A program made the position numbers and the translations under genes. A DNA stretch of 64,000 bases from contig NZ_CP180210.1 in NCBI RefSeq assembly GCF_047556435.1, forward strand, positions 2,294,001 through 2,358,000, written 5' to 3'. The DNA is from Alteromonas sp047556435. GTDB lineage: Bacteria; Pseudomonadota; Gammaproteobacteria; Enterobacterales; Alteromonadaceae. Within the stretch, counting starts at the first letter, position 1, and the number at the start of each line of letters is the position of its first letter. The notes under the pieces were generated by a model. It had not been told where the DNA came from. It searched no databases and was given only the letters and a program-made list of their open reading frames with translations. This document shows positions 52,253 to 62,388 of this stretch, one piece after another.

Positions 52253-54775
52253 CTACTGTGACGATAGCGTCATGCTCTCAATCGCATTTGCTTCGATTTC
52301 CTCTGCTGTAAAGTACATGTCGCGTAATTGAGGTTGTTCAGAATAAAGCCGTGTTTGATCGAGGTTATGCTCACTGCCATACACTCTGGACTGCGAGTAG
52401 CTTAACAAGCCGCGTCCTACCGGTCCGTCCTCAGTAAAATTAACTACTACCATCCAGCTACTGCCATAATTGATATGGTAGCCCTGCGCTTCAGCACTCA
52501 TAATGGTGCCCGGTAGCGGCTGGTAGGTATGGCGTGGCAACAAGGTACCGTTATTGCCGGGTACAATATTAAACACATTGAAACCACCCTCAATATTGTT
52601 CGCACCGCCCCACGGTAAACGCTCTCCGCTTGGCGAACCATCAGGCAGGCTTCGCTCGACAAACTGAACATCGCCTAACGTCGCGTCGGGGGCAACACCG
52701 GCGGTGTTGATTACTTGTACAGCGCGCGCAAATTGCTGCAAGGTGGTGTCATTTTGCAGCAGTCCAGACGGTGTAGTAACCGGTGACGCCACATCAAACG
52801 GCACTTCCCATTGCGGGTTCCGGTTAAACTGGAATGCAAACTCTCTGAACACGTGTGCACCTGTGCTTTCCTTATTCATGGTGCCATCCCAGTCAGCCAG
52901 AGCATCACAAGCTGCACTGATGTCGACACTTGCGCCATCCACAGTAACAGGCGTATCACCTTGTCGTTCACATGTCTGAATTAACGAGGGCAATATATTT
53001 TCTGCCAGATAACTGCGATTGCTCATCAGTAACCCTTCGACTTCCTCAGGCGTGAAGGTACCGTCACTGCCTGCGCTGTCTTCGATAAAGACCTGCCCCA
53101 TTCTTGAACGCAACGATTGTTGATTCTCCGTTCTGCCATACAGTGGCGAAACGCCAGTGATAGGGTTGTCCAGATTAGTCAGCCAGAAACTGTCGTTGGA
53201 GTTCTGAACCGAATCTGTGCCTTCATATTTGGGTGCTTCTTCGTAAGGCACCGGACGATCAAAATCAAACGCTGATAGAAAGCCTGGCAGCACGGTAAAG
53301 CCTGCTGCCTGCTTGGTTTGGATAAGTAACGGATTCGTCGTCAGCTCATTGATCGCAGCATCCGTTAAGTAAGGCACCGTGGAGTCATCGATATAAAAGA
53401 CTTCTCCTTCTTTCGAGGCCGCCATGGTGTTATTGAAGATAACGCCATCGTAATCTTTAAAGGCCTGCTTGAACTCGTCCATACTGGTAGCCATATTCAT
53501 CGCGAGCCAATGATCAACAATATCCAGGTTCGGCAGATTGGCATCTTTGATTGCAAACGCATTGGTGTCAGTCCAATCAAAGTTGCCCGGTACTTCAATC
53601 ATCGGGCCATAGTTCGTGTAATACGCCGTTTTATTCAGCATAATTGTCTGGCCTGGCCCCACTGCAACTTCTATCTGCAATGGTTTTTCGTAGATGGTAC
53701 GTCTTGAACCATCGACCATATGCGTCATCGCTGAAGCGTCATCTTCATCTACGGTTAACTGATACACTACAAAGTGTTCTGCGGTAGAGAAAGTGTGAGT
53801 CCACGCCACATCATCGTTGAAACCGATATTAACCGCCCCCGGCAATCCCATCAGGGAGGCGCCGGTAACATTCATATAATCAGGAACTGTTGCCTGAAAT
53901 TGCCAGAACCGCAGATTTCCCGTGTGCGGAAAGTGTGGATTGGCCAATACCATACCCATGCCGTTTGTCGTTTTATCACTGCCCAGCCCCCAGCCATTGG
54001 ATCCCATTTCCTGCGGGTTCTTTTCAGGCAGCTCTACGGTTGGCTCAATCTTTAATGAAGTTGCAGCTGGTGTGCTGGCGGCCGGTACTGGCAAATAGGA
54101 CTCTCCCGGCGGTGCAGCAAGAAACATGGGGCCAAGGAAGTTTGCAGCACCGGGCAGCAGTGCAACACCCAATGAATATGTCAGTAAATCGACACTGTCG
54201 ATGTCTGTTACCCAAGGCTGTCCTGCACACTGCGGATCCTGTTCAGATACCGGGGTATCTGCCAGGTATTTGTTATAACCTGCGGTATAGCCCTGGAACA
54301 TAGCGCGGCTGTTGGCTGACATCCGTGGTAGGTTTTCTTCGGCCAGTTCACGAATGCCAACCGTGAGGAAACCAAAGTCGTTGATCAGATTTTCGGAATC
54401 CCCACTGCCCGGATTCATATCCGGCCCAAAATACTTAGAACGCTCAGAATTGTATTTCACGATCTGGTCAGCAAGAATACACAAGTTATCCTTCGCAAAT
54501 GCGTACCCTACTCCATAGGCCATACTTTCCAGGTTATCGCCTGTAACATGAGGCACACCGTAAGTGGTCCAGGTGATATTTGCGGTAAGTTCTCCGTCAG
54601 CATCGAATGCCGGAATTGGCGCTGGTGGCTCTGTCACCGGAGGTGGAGGCGGCGGTGTCGTTGGCGACACGTCACTAAATTCATTGTCATTATCGCCGCA
54701 GGCTGAGAGTGCAAAAGCGACACCGACTGCTAGAGCGGTTCTGGTGAGGGTACGAAGTCGAAAATTATTGTCCAC
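52253..54775 (-). CDS. Penicillin/AHL acylase-family lipoprotein (Ntn hydrolase)
   Basis: An 840-residue precursor with a signal peptide and lipobox LSAC (C26), so it is lipid-anchored, followed by a Pro-rich linker (about 39-55). The acylase alpha region starts near 60 (ITWTTYGVPHVTGDNLES). Self-cleavage should occur before S259 in EMGSNGWGLGSDKT, giving an N-terminal serine nucleophile for the beta chain; HFSTAEHFVVY-like and WGGANNIEGGFNVF segments follow. The family includes penicillin G acylase, aculeacin acylase and the quorum-quenching AHL acylase PvdQ. The substrate cannot be assigned by sequence. A VolA-type lipase gene is 189 bp upstream. Confidence 0.92.
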   Translation of the reverse strand: MDNNFRLRTLTRTALAVGVAFALSACGDNDNEFSDVSPTTPPPPPPVTEPPAPIPAFDADGELTANITWTTYGVPHVTGDNLESMAYGVGYAFAKDNLCILADQIVKYNSERSKYFGPDMNPGSGDSENLINDFGFLTVGIRELAEENLPRMSANSRAMFQGYTAGYNKYLADTPVSEQDPQCAGQPWVTDIDSVDLLTYSLGVALLPGAANFLGPMFLAAPPGESYLPVPAASTPAATSLKIEPTVELPEKNPQEMGSNGWGLGSDKTTNGMGMVLANPHFPHTGNLRFWQFQATVPDYMNVTGASLMGLPGAVNIGFNDDVAWTHTFSTAEHFVVYQLTVDEDDASAMTHMVDGSRRTIYEKPLQIEVAVGPGQTIMLNKTAYYTNYGPMIEVPGNFDWTDTNAFAIKDANLPNLDIVDHWLAMNMATSMDEFKQAFKDYDGVIFNNTMAASKEGEVFYIDDSTVPYLTDAAINELTTNPLLIQTKQAAGFTVLPGFLSAFDFDRPVPYEEAPKYEGTDSVQNSNDSFWLTNLDNPITGVSPLYGRTENQQSLRSRMGQVFIEDSAGSDGTFTPEEVEGLLMSNRSYLAENILPSLIQTCERQGDTPVTVDGASVDISAACDALADWDGTMNKESTGAHVFREFAFQFNRNPQWEVPFDVASPVTTPSGLLQNDTTLQQFARAVQVINTAGVAPDATLGDVQFVERSLPDGSPSGERLPWGGANNIEGGFNVFNIVPGNNGTLLPRHTYQPLPGTIMSAEAQGYHINYGSSWMVVVNFTEDGPVGRGLLSYSQSRVYGSEHNLDQTRLYSEQPQLRDMYFTAEEIEANAIESMTLSSQ

Positions 54776-54920
54776 GCGACATCCTTCCTTGTTGCTATTT
54801 TATGATGGTAGTCAACACGTTAAGACGTGTGACGCTACAACAAGGTGTAACACAGGTCAGACCTTTTAACAATTAATTAACGATAATTTATCCTGCTTAG
54901 TCGGTAAACCGCAGACATAA

Positions 54921-54946
54921 AAAAACCGGACAAACGTCCGGTTTTT
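54921..54946 (-). terminator. Intrinsic terminator of the lipase gene
   Basis: An 11-bp stem (54921-54931 with 54936-54946, AAAAACCGGAC/GTCCGGTTTTT) has a 4-nt loop. On the minus strand it continues into a T run. It lies 19 bp after the lipase stop, so the lipase and the acylase are separate transcripts. Confidence 0.9.
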
Positions 54947-54964
54947 ATCTGGTGTTACCCGGTG

Positions 54965-57568
54965 TTAATTGGCAACGACACTTTCGTTGGTAATTGGCAG
55001 CATCATTGCTTCACTGGCAATATAGCCGGCAACTTCTCGCTGCATTTCTTCCGTTACCGCAGCGCTCGGTGCCGGATTCAGGCTTGAAGCATGCGCACCT
55101 TCAAGGAATTGCACCCATCCACTTACTGGCTCACCGGTAGGCTCAACGGTGGAAGACACTTGCTCAAGACCTGCTACACCTGCAAACCCTGCTTGTCCAG
55201 CCAGCGGTAACGCTGTCGACACAGGAATAACCTGATCTGGCAGGTTTTCACCGCCGTCTCCCACAACAGTCATCATGTGTACTGGCGTTGTAGCCGACAA
55301 TGTTGTCGCATAGTTGTTAGGATCTGCAGAGTCCATCGCTGTCTGCGCCGCGAACGCGAACTCATTAAAGATGCTATTTACCGCTGCAGTTTGCTGAGCA
55401 TCCAAAGCGTCAAAGAACGCAGATACTGCTGCTATCAATTGCGCTTCTGTCACATCGGTGGTCTCATACATTTGCATCAGCAATGCCTGAAACTCGGGCG
55501 AAGCCTGTGACAACAACAACCCTTTAATTAGTGGGCCGAAAGACGGAGACTCAATCAGGAACTGGGCTAAACCACCACCCGGTGATTCCAGTGATGCAGC
55601 GTTCACAGCATACATACCATCAAGTGCACCTAACTGCTCGCCCATTGTGGTATTTGCCACTGCAGCGAAGTCAGCCCCTGTTATAGCACCCAGTGATACA
55701 CCCATAAAGGAAACACGAGACAAATTAAAGTCCACAGCCTGAGTACTGGTTGCATCAACCACTGCGTTAAGCCCCAGACGCAAACCGAGCAAATCAGATA
55801 CGCTCTGACGCAAGTTGTCTCGCGCTGTTGGCAGGCTTGCCAGGTTCATATAGTGCGTAGCGCTAACCGTCGTGGCATTAATATCGTCAGTGCCATCACC
55901 ATCCAGATCGAACCCACGGCTGCCGTGAAGCGGTTGATCTATAGCAACAGACGCAATACCTGCCAGTGCGAGCGTGCCGGTTATAGCCAGCATGTCTTCT
56001 TTCTTGCTGGTAATACCATGGGCCAGAATTACCACCGGCCAGCCTGCATCAGGCTTGGTGATGGGGAAGCCCAAACCAGTCGCTACCGCAACGTCCGGAA
56101 CGGTAATCTGAACATCAAGCGTCTCGTCCCCCATGTTGCCACCCTGAGGTTGTGGAAACGGATTAAACTTGGTGATGTTTCTTGCGCTATCCAGCATTTC
56201 ACCGTTTACCCGCAAGTCAGCAAGACCAAAGTTCGAACACATCTCATTATTCGGACCCGGTGTCGCGGCTGCTAACACTTCATCTGGTGCGCCGGCTAAT
56301 ACAATGCCGCTGTCACACGCCGCTTTCCAGAACTGGTTGACAGGCGCCAGAGGATTTTCTGCGCTGGGTACACCCAGGAAATACGGCAGTGACACAGTAG
56401 CTTCGTATCGCTGCGCTGCGCAGAAAGGACCAACCTGGCCTAAAATTCCGGTAGAAACCGCTACCGCAAAGTCATTCACTGCGCCCCAAGACGCAGACAT
56501 AGAACCGGACGCCGTCGCCAGCAACCCGCCACACGTTTGCAGTGCGCTAAAGTCAGTAGCTTCAATTAGCGGGATCAATGCATCGGCTTCAGGTGGCAGA
56601 CCAGCAATACCTTGTTGCACAGCGCCAGCCAGCGTCGTGTCGCTAACAAGGTTCAGGGTTTCCATCACATTCTGAGGCCCTTCAGCATCAGTCGCTACGA
56701 TAACCGGCAGGGCCTCGCCTGCATTGGGATCGCCCGCAGCAGCGCGCGCCGCAAATTCACTTACCATCACCTGCTTGATCGTGTTTAGCGCTACACCCAC
56801 TGATTGCGTGGTAAACGCCGACACGTAGGTGATTTCTTCACGATCGTACCCTGCCCCTAACAGCGGGTTGATATAGCTGTTCACAATTCCCTGAAGCTGC
56901 AATTGTGAATCACTCGATAAAGGCATGGTATTGATGTCCTGACGGACCAGATCCCATGTTGTCGAGCCTTCTACAGACTTACCTGAACTGTCTTTCAGAC
57001 CCGTTGTCATTACCAGCATATGGCCCTGACCAGATTTAAGCGGGCGTAGTGGCACTACACTTACCGTATCACCATCAACCAGCGACAGAACAAAGTCCAC
57101 GCCGTACTGAAGTTGATCGCCGAGCAGGCAGCCAGCTGAGGGGATCTCTATCGCCGCACACTCAGGCACGCTTTGGTCCAGACCCAGCGTCGCCTCATAA
57201 ATATGAATACCTGCAGATAACGTGGATTCATCAAGAGTGACACCGTCAGGCGTACTCACGTCTATCGTAAACGGATGTTGCGTGGACCAGCCATCTAACA
57301 CATTCAATGCATTTTGCGGATCACCGAAGTCCGTTGGATCAGCAACAGGAATATTCAGTGTGTAGTCAAAGAAGCCGTCATCACCTGGCAGCATCAATAA
57401 ATCGTTAGGTACGTTGAGATTTCCAGCGGCCGGATCAAAGACAATGCGAGAAATGGGGGTTTGAACAGGCGTATCAGCCTGGATATCATCCAGTGTTTCG
57501 TTTGAGCCACCACATCCTGCTAGACCCAGTGCCAAGGCAACACTGGAACTGATAAAGAGTTTTCTCAT
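54965..57568 (-). CDS. VolA/Pla-1/cef-family extracellular lipoprotein lipase
   Basis: An 867-residue lipoprotein with lipobox LAGC (C19), followed by a Gly-Ser-rich start of the mature chain. The N-terminal half is beta-rich and typical of the VolA group (RIVFDPAAGNLNVPNDLL). The alpha/beta hydrolase part has GXSXG with S625 (MGVSLGAIT) and the oxyanion-region motif VVILAHGITSKKEDM. In Vibrio, VolA is a surface-exposed lysophospholipase that frees fatty acids from host or environmental lipids. Here it would feed fatty-acid uptake. The next gene downstream is the acylase lipoprotein. Confidence 0.92.
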   Translation of the reverse strand: MRKLFISSSVALALGLAGCGGSNETLDDIQADTPVQTPISRIVFDPAAGNLNVPNDLLMLPGDDGFFDYTLNIPVADPTDFGDPQNALNVLDGWSTQHPFTIDVSTPDGVTLDESTLSAGIHIYEATLGLDQSVPECAAIEIPSAGCLLGDQLQYGVDFVLSLVDGDTVSVVPLRPLKSGQGHMLVMTTGLKDSSGKSVEGSTTWDLVRQDINTMPLSSDSQLQLQGIVNSYINPLLGAGYDREEITYVSAFTTQSVGVALNTIKQVMVSEFAARAAAGDPNAGEALPVIVATDAEGPQNVMETLNLVSDTTLAGAVQQGIAGLPPEADALIPLIEATDFSALQTCGGLLATASGSMSASWGAVNDFAVAVSTGILGQVGPFCAAQRYEATVSLPYFLGVPSAENPLAPVNQFWKAACDSGIVLAGAPDEVLAAATPGPNNEMCSNFGLADLRVNGEMLDSARNITKFNPFPQPQGGNMGDETLDVQITVPDVAVATGLGFPITKPDAGWPVVILAHGITSKKEDMLAITGTLALAGIASVAIDQPLHGSRGFDLDGDGTDDINATTVSATHYMNLASLPTARDNLRQSVSDLLGLRLGLNAVVDATSTQAVDFNLSRVSFMGVSLGAITGADFAAVANTTMGEQLGALDGMYAVNAASLESPGGGLAQFLIESPSFGPLIKGLLLSQASPEFQALLMQMYETTDVTEAQLIAAVSAFFDALDAQQTAAVNSIFNEFAFAAQTAMDSADPNNYATTLSATTPVHMMTVVGDGGENLPDQVIPVSTALPLAGQAGFAGVAGLEQVSSTVEPTGEPVSGWVQFLEGAHASSLNPAPSAAVTEEMQREVAGYIASEAMMLPITNESVVAN

Positions 57569-57895
57569 TCTTTCTCCCTACAAAAACTTTGTTGTTATTC
57601 TACGATTAAAACCCGGACATAACTGGTTTCCCGGTCAGGCCACATCCCGTTGTTAACACAATGTCAGGATAGTTTTAAACATGTTAGACCAGTTGTATAT
57701 AGCCCAATCTTATTGACTTTGCTGGAACTTTGCAAAGGTTTGTTAACTATTTGTAAGCGTCTTTTTGCAATCGCAGAAATTTTTGCCGTTGTGGTTTACT
57801 TCATGCTACCACCGGGTATCATCAGCGTAATTCGCGCTGGCACGATGTTTCGCGCACACTTTTCTACCTCTTCCACAGATATGGAACCCGACTAC
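57569..57895. other. Divergent promoter region, lipase and yciK
   Basis: These 327 bp separate divergent genes and contain their promoters. The frame of yciK stays open back to 57650, but the N-terminal extension it would give has no counterpart in the YciK family. No palindrome or clear -10/-35 pair was identified with confidence. Confidence 0.5.
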
Positions 57896-58639
57896 ATGAA
57901 TAACTATCAGGCTCCCCAGGATTTACTTGCAGGTAAAGTTATTTTAATTACCGGTGCCGGCGACGGCATTGGTGCTGAAGCTGCAAAAACCTTTGCCGCT
58001 CATGGTGCTGAATGTATCTTGCTGGGCAGAACTGTCAGCAAGCTGGAGAAAGTATACGATGACATTATTGCTGCCGGCGGCAAGGAGCCGTCAATCGTTC
58101 CCCTAGACCTGAAAGGTGCGACGCCAGAGCATTACAAAGGCATGGCGGACACCATCGCCGACCAGTATGGAAAACTTGATGGTGTGCTGCACAATGCTTC
58201 TATACTGGGTCACTTGAGTGTGTTTAAAGATATTCCGCCACAAGAGTGGCAGGATGTAATGCAAATAAACGTTAACGGCGCCATGTATATGACTCAGGCG
58301 TTGCTTCCGGTGCTGGAAAAATCTCCTTCTGCGTCAGTGCTGTTCACAACTTCCAGCGTTGGCCGCAAGGGCAGAAGCTACTGGGGTACGTATGCGGTAT
58401 CTAAATTCGCTACGGAGGGGATGATGGAAGTGCTTGCTGATGAGTATAAAAATAAGTCGATACGCTTTAACTGTATAAATCCGGGGGCTACGCGAACTGC
58501 CATGCGTGCTAGTGCGTTTCCGGCTGAAGATCCTGAATCACTAAAAACACCCGCCGATATTATGCCGCTTTACTTGTATTTGATGGGCGACGAAAGCGCT
58601 GAGGTGAATGGCGCGTCTATGGACTGCCAGCCAAAATAA
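57896..58639 (+). CDS. yciK: YciK-like short-chain dehydrogenase
   Basis: A 247-residue SDR enzyme (252 in E. coli YciK). The cofactor loop is ITGAGDGIGAEAA and the catalytic residues Ser/Tyr/Lys are in TTSSVGRKGRSYWGTYAVSKFATEG. The C-terminal stretch INPGATRTAMRASAFPAEDP is almost as in E. coli. The start at 57896 (MNNYQAPQDLL) aligns with E. coli; an ATG at 57881 is possible. The substrate is unknown. It is followed by a shared bidirectional terminator with glnS. Confidence 0.92.
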   Translation: MNNYQAPQDLLAGKVILITGAGDGIGAEAAKTFAAHGAECILLGRTVSKLEKVYDDIIAAGGKEPSIVPLDLKGATPEHYKGMADTIADQYGKLDGVLHNASILGHLSVFKDIPPQEWQDVMQINVNGAMYMTQALLPVLEKSPSASVLFTTSSVGRKGRSYWGTYAVSKFATEGMMEVLADEYKNKSIRFNCINPGATRTAMRASAFPAEDPESLKTPADIMPLYLYLMGDESAEVNGASMDCQPK

Positions 58640-58760
58640 GCGAACAGAAATTCTGACACTGTAACGTGTCTCAACTGCGGTTTTGCTTAAAACAGCATGC
58701 TGCCGCTGTCGAAGGGAGTCGTCGTTTAACGAGCTACCTTTTACAAATACCAGACACAAA

Positions 58761-58782
58761 AAAGGCTGCATGAGCAGCCTTT
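58761..58782. terminator. Bidirectional terminator between yciK and glnS
   Basis: A 9-bp stem, AAAGGCTGC (58761-58769) with GCAGCCTTT (58774-58782), has a 4-nt loop between two convergent genes. The T run is better on the minus strand (TTTTTTG), so it should serve glnS well. Confidence 0.88.
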
Positions 58783-58810
58783 TATATCGCTTTATTTTTA
58801 CCTGATGTTA

Positions 58811-60478
58811 TCAATCAGCAATTTTCGCCCAGGTATCACGCAACCCTACAGTCTGATTAAATACCGGTAGTGCATCCGTAGTATCCGGGTCGACACAAAA
58901 ATAGCCGGTTCGCTCAAACTGCCATGCGCCAGCGTCAGGCACGTGTTTATGCAGACCCGCTTCTGCCCATCCTTTCTTCACCTGCAGAGAATCAGGATTA
59001 ATCGCATCGACAAAATCATCCTGTGCAGCCGGATTAGGCACGTTAAACAGACGATCATAGAGTCGAAACTCAGCGGCTTGTGCGGTAGCCGCATCCACCC
59101 AGTGAATAACCCCTTTAACCTTTCGGCCATCGGCAGGATCTTTGCCCAGCGTTTCCGGATCGTAAGTGCAGTAAACGGTTGTCACATTGCCTTGTTCGTC
59201 TTTTTCAACGCGGTTTGCTTTCACTACATACGCGTTGCGCAGACGCACTTCTTTGTCCAGCACCAGACGTTTGAATTTTTTGTTGGCAGACTCGCGAAAA
59301 TCTTCTGCTTCAATCCAGACTTCCCGGCTAAAGGAAATGGTGCGAGTGCCCATCGATTCATCATTAGGATGATAAGGTGCTGTCAGTTGCTCTGACTCCC
59401 CTTGTGCAAGGTTTTCAATAACCAGTTTGATTGGATCGAGTACTGCCATTGCCCGCGGCGCATTGACGTTCAGATCATCACGAATACAGGCTTCTAACAT
59501 GGACATTTCGACCATGTTATCCATCTTGGTGACGCCAATCCGCTTACAGAATTCACGCACGGCCCCAGGGGTGTAGCCGCGGCGGCGTAAACCCGCAATG
59601 GTTGGCATACGAGGATCGTCCCAGCCACTAACATGCTTCTCATCGACCAGCTGTATCAGGCGACGCTTGCTCAGCACCGTATATTCAAGGTTAAGGCGAG
59701 AGAACTCATACTGACGTGGCGTACAGTCGATAGAAATATTCTCAATCACCCAGTCATAGAGGCGACGGTTATCCTGAAACTCCAGCGTACATAACGAATG
59801 TGTGATCCCCTCAATCGCATCTGAAATACAGTGAGTAAAATCATACATAGGATAAACACACCATTTGTCACCGGTTTGGTGATGGTGTGCATGCTTAACC
59901 CGATAAATTACCGGATCGCGCATACACATAAACGGCGAGGTCATATCGATTTTGGCACGCAGGCTACATTGACCTTCGCCATACTCGCCCGCTGTCATTT
60001 TCGCGAATTCACGCTGGTTGGTTTCTACATCGGTATCCCGATATGGACTGTTCTTGCCTGGCTCAGTCAGCGTTCCGCGCATCTCACGCATTTGCTCCTG
60101 CGTTGAAAAGTCGACATAAGCCAGCCCTTTATCAATCAGTTCATTGGCGAAGGCGTGTAATTGATCGAAATAATTAGAGGAGTAGCGCGCTTCACCGTTC
60201 CACTCAAAGCCCAGCCAATGTACGTCCTCTTTGATAGAGTTCACGAAGCTGATGTCTTCTTTTGCAGGGTTGGTGTCATCAAACCGCAGGTTACAGGAGC
60301 CTTTATAATCTTCTGCGATACCAAAATTCAGGCAGATAGATTTCGCGTGACCAATATGCAAAAAGCCATTGGGCTCTGGCGGGAAACGCGTTTTTATGCT
60401 CTCGTGCAGACCTGATGCCAGGTCCTTGTCGATTATTTGACGAATGAAGTTGGTCGGACGGTGTTCAGTCTCGGCCAT
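58811..60478 (-). CDS. glnS: Glutaminyl-tRNA synthetase
   Basis: A 555-residue class I aminoacyl-tRNA synthetase (554 in E. coli GlnS) attaching glutamine to tRNA-Gln. The HIGH motif is in FPPEPNGFLHIGHAKS (41-44), and the KMSKS-like motif is VLSKRRLIQLV. RFDDTNPAKED is also conserved. C-terminal anticodon-binding beta domains are complete. Its presence means the organism charges tRNA-Gln directly. It is divergent from the LacI regulator gene. Confidence 0.97.
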   Translation of the reverse strand: MAETEHRPTNFIRQIIDKDLASGLHESIKTRFPPEPNGFLHIGHAKSICLNFGIAEDYKGSCNLRFDDTNPAKEDISFVNSIKEDVHWLGFEWNGEARYSSNYFDQLHAFANELIDKGLAYVDFSTQEQMREMRGTLTEPGKNSPYRDTDVETNQREFAKMTAGEYGEGQCSLRAKIDMTSPFMCMRDPVIYRVKHAHHHQTGDKWCVYPMYDFTHCISDAIEGITHSLCTLEFQDNRRLYDWVIENISIDCTPRQYEFSRLNLEYTVLSKRRLIQLVDEKHVSGWDDPRMPTIAGLRRRGYTPGAVREFCKRIGVTKMDNMVEMSMLEACIRDDLNVNAPRAMAVLDPIKLVIENLAQGESEQLTAPYHPNDESMGTRTISFSREVWIEAEDFRESANKKFKRLVLDKEVRLRNAYVVKANRVEKDEQGNVTTVYCTYDPETLGKDPADGRKVKGVIHWVDAATAQAAEFRLYDRLFNVPNPAAQDDFVDAINPDSLQVKKGWAEAGLHKHVPDAGAWQFERTGYFCVDPDTTDALPVFNQTVGLRDTWAKIAD

Positions 60479-60713
60479 TCGCTGTTTCCCCTTATTTTTT
60501 GTGTGAGTCGATTATGCGACGAGTATAACATCAGCCGATCTCTCGCAACCATGTTTTCTTTTCGTCACTTGGGCTTTTGTCTAAATATGCAGCAACATAG
60601 CTGAATTTACCGCATTTTATCCCGACACCAGACTAAAAACACTGACTGGGAAAAAATCTATGGTAACCTCTTTAGACATTGACGCTCCCTCGTCGTAATA
60701 GAAATTGGTGTTC

Positions 60714-61742
60714 ATGAAAGAGAAAGCAACATCGTTTGATATCGCCCATAAAGCGGGCGTTTCACAATCAACAGTGTCTCGCGCACTCAGTAACAGCCCT
60801 CTGGTAAACAAAGAAACCCGCGAACGGGTTCAGCGCATCGCCAGGGAACTGAATTACAAAGTCGATAAAAACGCGAGCAATTTACGAAAACAGAAGAGCA
60901 GCACCATAGCCCTTCTGCTTTTCGAAGATCCCACCTCTGACGATTCGATGATCAACCCGTTTTTCCTGTCTATGTTGGGGAGTATCACCCGCGCCTGCGC
61001 CAGCGCAGGATATGATTTGCTGGTGTCTTTTCAGAATCTTGAAGATGACTGGCACGCTGAGTACGAAGACTCGAACAAAGCTGACGGCATCATATTGCTG
61101 GGCTACGGTGATTACACCACGTACCGCACAAAACTAAGTCAGCTGGAAGAACAAGGCACCCATTTCGTACGCTGGGGGGCTCACGATGAGGAACACCCCG
61201 GTATCAGTATTGGCTGCGATAATTATCAGGGGGGGTATGATATTACCCGGCACCTGCTCTCACTTGGCCGCAAACGGTTCGCTTTTGTTGGTGATGCTGG
61301 CGGGCATGCGCCAGAGTTTATGGCGCGGCATCAGGGTTATCTCGACGCCCTGAATCAAGCTGGTTTGCTTGACAATGATACGCCGCGTATCGACGCGATT
61401 TCTACAGAAGACGCTGGTGTTGAAGCCATGCAGGCACTGTTGCAAATGCAGATACCTCCTGATGCCGTCGTCTGTGCATCAGACTCTATCGCCATGGGAG
61501 TGCTCAAAGCGTTACGATATTCAGACTTACGCGTACCTGAAGATATCGCTGTGGTCGGCTACGACAATATCCCGGTATCTGCTTTTACCACACCAAGTCT
61601 TACCACCGTTCAGCAAAACACAAAACGCGCTGGGGAATTACTGGTGAACACGCTGTTAGATGCAATCAATAATAAACCTGTTAAAGATTACCTGATGCCT
61701 GCGGAATTGATAATCAGGCAATCCTGCGGCAGTGCAGAGTAA
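60714..61742 (+). CDS. LacI-family transcriptional regulator
   Basis: A 342-residue regulator with a LacI helix-turn-helix (DIAHKAGVSQSTVSRALS) and hinge, followed by a periplasmic-binding-protein-like sugar domain to the end (VAVVGYDNIPVSAFTTPSLT, shown in part). The ATG at 60714 is chosen; TTG and GTG codons lie 9 and 6 bp upstream in frame. A GH13 alpha-amylase gene lies 1 kb downstream in the opposite direction, so it may regulate glucan use (inference). No operator was recognised. Confidence 0.92.
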   Translation: MKEKATSFDIAHKAGVSQSTVSRALSNSPLVNKETRERVQRIARELNYKVDKNASNLRKQKSSTIALLLFEDPTSDDSMINPFFLSMLGSITRACASAGYDLLVSFQNLEDDWHAEYEDSNKADGIILLGYGDYTTYRTKLSQLEEQGTHFVRWGAHDEEHPGISIGCDNYQGGYDITRHLLSLGRKRFAFVGDAGGHAPEFMARHQGYLDALNQAGLLDNDTPRIDAISTEDAGVEAMQALLQMQIPPDAVVCASDSIAMGVLKALRYSDLRVPEDIAVVGYDNIPVSAFTTPSLTTVQQNTKRAGELLVNTLLDAINNKPVKDYLMPAELIIRQSCGSAE

Positions 61743-61842
61743 ACAATGACGTCGAACAGTCTGCCCTGATAACAAATTGACACATATCTATCGCATTTCT
61801 CCGTATACAGTAATTGCCATATACATGAATCAAGGAAGAAGT

Positions 61843-62388
61843 ATGTTCAGGCAATCAGGCACGCTCTTACTGGCCGCGTTAGTACTCAGCGCATGTAGCA
61901 GTGACGATGACGCCAGTGAGATAAGACAGTTGACTATCTTAAGTCACAAAGTAGTTTGTGAGGCTGATTCCCAGCAATTGTGTTTGTCTGCATCCGGCCA
62001 AAACGACCTTACGGCGTTTTTTCCTTTTTACGAGGACATCCGTGACTTTCAGTTTCAGTGGGGTCATCAATACACGCTGACGGTGGACGTGTCGAAAGTA
62101 GAAAACCCGCCTGCCGATGGCAGCGATCGCCAATACACTCTACTGTCTGTCGATTCTGAATCTATCGATGCTACAGGTACCCTGTACCTTTATTCTGATG
62201 TTGAGCTATTAGAAAATACCTTCACCAAAGATGGCACTGACTACGCGTTTTTAGGCCAGCCTTTTAGCTGTTTACAGCCGGATGCTTGTGACAGCCTGGT
62301 ATCAATGAGCGGCTCAGGCGGTATTCTGGTTGAGCTGGTTTTTCGTTATCTGGGTGAAGGGCAAATACAGCTGGAACGCTGGCTCTGA
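61843..62388 (+). CDS. Lipoprotein, possibly DUF4377-like
   Basis: A 181-residue lipoprotein with a signal peptide and lipobox LSAC, then a short acidic linker. The mature domain is beta-rich, with the sequence NPPADGSDRQYTL resembling the 'PPAD' signature of DUF4377 proteins, plus two cysteine pairs (VVCEADSQQLC and FSCLQPDAC) that may form disulfides. The start at 61843 is supported by AAGGAAG upstream. The function is unknown. It lies between the LacI regulator and the amylase gene. Confidence 0.75.
   Translation: MFRQSGTLLLAALVLSACSSDDDASEIRQLTILSHKVVCEADSQQLCLSASGQNDLTAFFPFYEDIRDFQFQWGHQYTLTVDVSKVENPPADGSDRQYTLLSVDSESIDATGTLYLYSDVELLENTFTKDGTDYAFLGQPFSCLQPDACDSLVSMSGSGGILVELVFRYLGEGQIQLERWL

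Noticed and set aside
57650..57895. An 82-residue N-terminal extension of the YciK-like protein
   Set aside because: E. coli YciK begins at the residue matching 57896, and the extension looks like translated promoter DNA; an extra membrane segment on an SDR enzyme is unlikely here.
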